A stretch of 64,000 bases of DNA from Bosea sp. NBC_00550 (GTDB taxonomy: Bacteria; Pseudomonadota; Alphaproteobacteria; Rhizobiales; Beijerinckiaceae), in the NCBI RefSeq assembly GCF_026020075.1, contig NZ_CP102772.1, forward strand, positions 1,922,001-1,986,000, given 5' to 3'. Positions within the stretch are counted from its first letter, which is position 1. Each line of letters begins with the position of its first letter. Of this stretch, positions 62,171 through 64,000 are shown in pieces. A program made the translations under genes and the position numbers. The notes below the pieces were generated by a model. That model searched no databases, was not told where the DNA came from, and saw only the letters and a program-made list of their open reading frames with translations.

Positions 62171-62860
62171 GTGAGCCACAGTTCAACGCCGCCCAATTCG
62201 CGAGTTATCGAACTCGCGGAAACGGAGGTGCCTCGCCCAGTCGATCCGATCGGTGATCGCCCGAAACGCATATTCGACATCTCGTTTGCTTGCGTATCGC
62301 TCCTCGTCCTTGCGCCCCTCATGCTCCTGATCTTCGCCGCGCTTAAGATCTTCGAAGGAGGGCCGGCGTTTTACAGTCATCGCCGTGTTGGACATGCCGG
62401 GCGCGAGTTCGGCTGCCTAAAGTTCAGGACCATGTCCATTGACTCCGCCCAACGGCTCCGGGATTTGCTGGAAAACGATGCCGGAGCCGCGAGGGAATGG
62501 GCGCGAACGCACAAGCTCAAGAACGATCCGCGAATTTCGACATTGGGTCGTACACTTCGGAGGTCAAGCCTCGACGAGCTACCGCAGCTCTTCAACATCA
62601 TAAGGGGTCAGATGAGTGTGGTTGGCCCCCGTCCGGTGACGGCGACCGAACTCGACCGATATGGAGTAGCCGCCGAACTCTACAAGCGCGCCCGTCCTGG
62701 ACTCACCGGACTCTGGCAGGTCAGTCGGACCGACGCGACCACCTACGACATGCGAGTGCGGCACGACGTCGAATACGTGATCAATCAGTCGATTAGGGGG
62801 GACGTCGTGATCATCGCGAGAACGTTCCGAGCGGTCTTATCGGGTGAAGGGGCGTCCTGA
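62171..62860 (+). CDS. ExoY-like initiating sugar transferase (undecaprenyl-phosphate hexose-1-phosphate transferase)
   Basis: A 229-residue monotopic phosphoglycosyl transferase. A single hydrophobic segment (FACVSLLVLAPLMLLIFAAL, about 40-60) is followed by the family core: EFGCLKFRTMSIDSAQ, the catalytic SSLDELPQLFNIIRG, MSVVGPRPVTATELDRYG and RPGLTGLWQVSRTDATTYD. It attaches galactose-1-phosphate or glucose-1-phosphate to undecaprenyl phosphate, the first step of exopolysaccharide repeat assembly (ExoY type, without the N-terminal helices of WbaP). GTG start with AGGGGG about 8 bases upstream. Located in an AT-richer region with an ExoA-like gene next. Confidence 0.92.
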   Translation: MSHSSTPPNSRVIELAETEVPRPVDPIGDRPKRIFDISFACVSLLVLAPLMLLIFAALKIFEGGPAFYSHRRVGHAGREFGCLKFRTMSIDSAQRLRDLLENDAGAAREWARTHKLKNDPRISTLGRTLRRSSLDELPQLFNIIRGQMSVVGPRPVTATELDRYGVAAELYKRARPGLTGLWQVSRTDATTYDMRVRHDVEYVINQSIRGDVVIIARTFRAVLSGEGAS

Positions 62861-62863
62861 TCT

Positions 62864-62950
62864 TCACCGACAGAACAGGCACCATGCGGCGTAGCCAAGA
62901 CCGAGCCAGATGCCAATGGACAATGGGTATCCGATTATCAGGCCACGCAT
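62864..62950 (-). CDS. Possible 28-residue membrane peptide
   Basis: On the minus strand, in the gap between the exoY- and exoA-like genes, ATG 62950 opens a 28-codon frame with a near-perfect GGAGGA Shine-Dalgarno 5 bases upstream. The peptide is one hydrophobic helix with Gly/Tyr/Trp (GLIIGYPLSIGIWLGLGYAA) and an end with two cysteines (WCLFCR). It is too short for ordinary gene callers. Translation is inferred from the RBS and the membrane-like sequence; similar tiny membrane proteins occur near polysaccharide genes. Confidence 0.55.
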   Translation of the reverse strand: MRGLIIGYPLSIGIWLGLGYAAWCLFCR

Positions 62951-63102
62951 CACATTCCTCCGTTTCTCCGCCGGGCGCTCACTGTTCCTTCTGGACCTGA
63001 GATGACCGCGAAGTCCGGAAAGATCGGATTGCAGCGAGCGGATACGCCTCGTCCTTTCCTGGCAGATGGCCGGTTAACGAGGAATTAAATTGTGGGGACC
63101 AC

Positions 63103-64000
63103 ATGGCCACACTAAGGCGACAGCCTCTTCCGCCGAGCGACATCAATGCGGCTAAGGCAAAGACGCTCCCACGGGCCTCAATCATCGTCCCGACCCTGAA
63201 CGAGAGCCGGCACATTGGCGCGCTCCTTCAGCAATTGATCGATTTTGCCCCACCCGAGGTTACCGAGATTTTCGTGTCGGATGGGGGCAGCACCGACGGC
63301 ACGCAGGAAATCGTCAGGGCGTTCGAGGCGCGCGATCGCAGAATTCTGCTCATCAGCAATCATGGTCGGATCCAGGCGATCGGCGTGAACATCGCGGCGA
63401 AGGCGTCCAGCCCCCAATCGGAGGTCCTCATCCGTATGGATTCTCACGCTGCATACGGGAATGACTTCGTAAAGACGTTGTTGACCGAGATGGGGCGTCC
63501 GGAACTGCACAGCGTGGTCGTTCGGATGGTCACCGTTGGCGAGGGGTGCTTCCAGCGCGCAGTGGCGATGGTGTCGAACACGGCAGCGGGGACGGGTGGT
63601 TCGGCGCACAGGATCGGCGCGGAATCGAAGGTCGTCGATCACGGCCATCACGCGGCGTTTAGGCGAAGAACGTTCCTCGATCTGGGTGGATATGATGAGA
63701 CGTTCGCGACCAACGAAGATGCCGAATTCGACCACCGCCTGATGCTGAAGGGCGGGCGAATCTGGCTTTCCGTCGAAGCGGACGTCCGATACTTCCCGAG
63801 GTCATCCCCGTTTGCGCTGGCGCGGCAGTATTTCAAGTACGGTGCTGGACGTTTCCGCACCATGTGGAAGCATAGAGTCAGACCGAAGCTGAGGCAGTTG
63901 ATCCCGGTCTTGCTCACGCTCTACCTTCTAGCCAGCTTCCCGGTAGCGCTGCTCGTTTCACCGATCATGCTGCTGCCACTCGGGGCATACGGGGCCCTGC
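63103..64000 (+). CDS. ExoA-like GT2 glycosyltransferase, 5' part
   Basis: Partial gene running off the window after about 299 codons. A GT-A fold glycosyltransferase of family 2: ASIIVPTLNESRHIGALLQQ, then IFVSDGGSTDGTQEIVRAFE (first Asp of the metal/nucleotide site), IRMDSHAAYGNDFV, ATNEDAEFDHRLMLKGGRIW (catalytic acid region) and FKYGAGRFRTMW. Two hydrophobic segments begin near residue 270 (IPVLLTLYLLASFPVALLVS). The whole resembles ExoA of succinoglycan synthesis, which adds the third sugar of the repeat. GGGGA precedes the ATG. It is in line with the exoY-like gene, 242 bases downstream. Confidence 0.88.
   Translation, partial: MATLRRQPLPPSDINAAKAKTLPRASIIVPTLNESRHIGALLQQLIDFAPPEVTEIFVSDGGSTDGTQEIVRAFEARDRRILLISNHGRIQAIGVNIAAKASSPQSEVLIRMDSHAAYGNDFVKTLLTEMGRPELHSVVVRMVTVGEGCFQRAVAMVSNTAAGTGGSAHRIGAESKVVDHGHHAAFRRRTFLDLGGYDETFATNEDAEFDHRLMLKGGRIWLSVEADVRYFPRSSPFALARQYFKYGAGRFRTMWKHRVRPKLRQLIPVLLTLYLLASFPVALLVSPIMLLPLGAYGAL

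Overview
The window is about 64 kb of GC-rich alphaproteobacterial chromosome. The flagellar set (FliX, FlbT, FlaF, tandem flagellins, a FlgI/FlgJ-rod-domain/FlgN-like unit) together with PuuD/PuuE-type urate breakdown, a UdgX/radical-SAM repair pair and an ExoY/ExoA-type exopolysaccharide locus point to the Hyphomicrobiales, with a Bosea-like relative the best guess. The genus is an inference from gene content; no marker gene that would settle it is present.

Layout. 1-12.7 kb: the 3' end of a cupin dioxygenase gene, then flagellar genes fliX(-), flgI, flgJ-like, flgN-like, flaG-like, two flagellins, flbT, flaF, and on the minus strand flgL, flgK and flgE. 12.9-23.3 kb: housekeeping genes (a YcjF/YcjX-like pair, SixA-like phosphatase, small HTH regulator, MoxR ATPase, CPA2 antiporter, GT4 glycosyltransferase with an LpxH-like phosphoesterase, an SDR protein and an EamA transporter). 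23.4-26.3 kb: an XRE-cupin regulator whose 3' end is partly duplicated on the far side of an AT-richer GT8 glycosyltransferase, then a HAD hydrolase. 26.4-31.6 kb: two c-type cytochromes, an orphan molybdenum hydroxylase large subunit and a DUF3829-like secreted protein. 31.6-36.8 kb: rhodanese, BON-LysM protein, HbpS/GlcG-like protein, TrxR-like ferredoxin-NADP reductase and a large YfhO-like membrane protein.

37.1-40.5 kb holds a compact urate-to-allantoate module: puuD, uraH and a fused puuE-uraD. 40.5-43.2 kb is the UdgX-type uracil-DNA glycosylase plus radical SAM pair. 43.3-54.4 kb contains an SNF2-like helicase, M20 peptidase, MgtC-like protein, tRNA-Lys(CTT), a nucleobase permease, leuA preceded by a leucine-rich leader peptide and hairpin (a probable attenuator), a YoaK-like protein, a small lipoprotein and an M3 peptidase.

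54.5-61.1 kb looks like a small phage-satellite-type integrated element: tyrosine integrase, a zinc-ribbon-like protein, an AlpA-like regulator, a Toprim/RepA-type primase-helicase followed at once by an iteron-like repeat array (candidate origin), a TubC_N-like protein, a frameshifted gene and a P27-type small terminase, with no large terminase or capsid genes seen. A degraded 1.1-kb stretch follows. 62.2-64.0 kb starts an exopolysaccharide locus (ExoY-like sugar transferase, a possible 28-residue antisense-strand membrane peptide, and an ExoA-like glycosyltransferase running off the end). Seven copies of an intergenic palindromic repeat bounded by CGTCAT/ATGACG are spread through the chromosomal part and none was seen in the satellite-like element.
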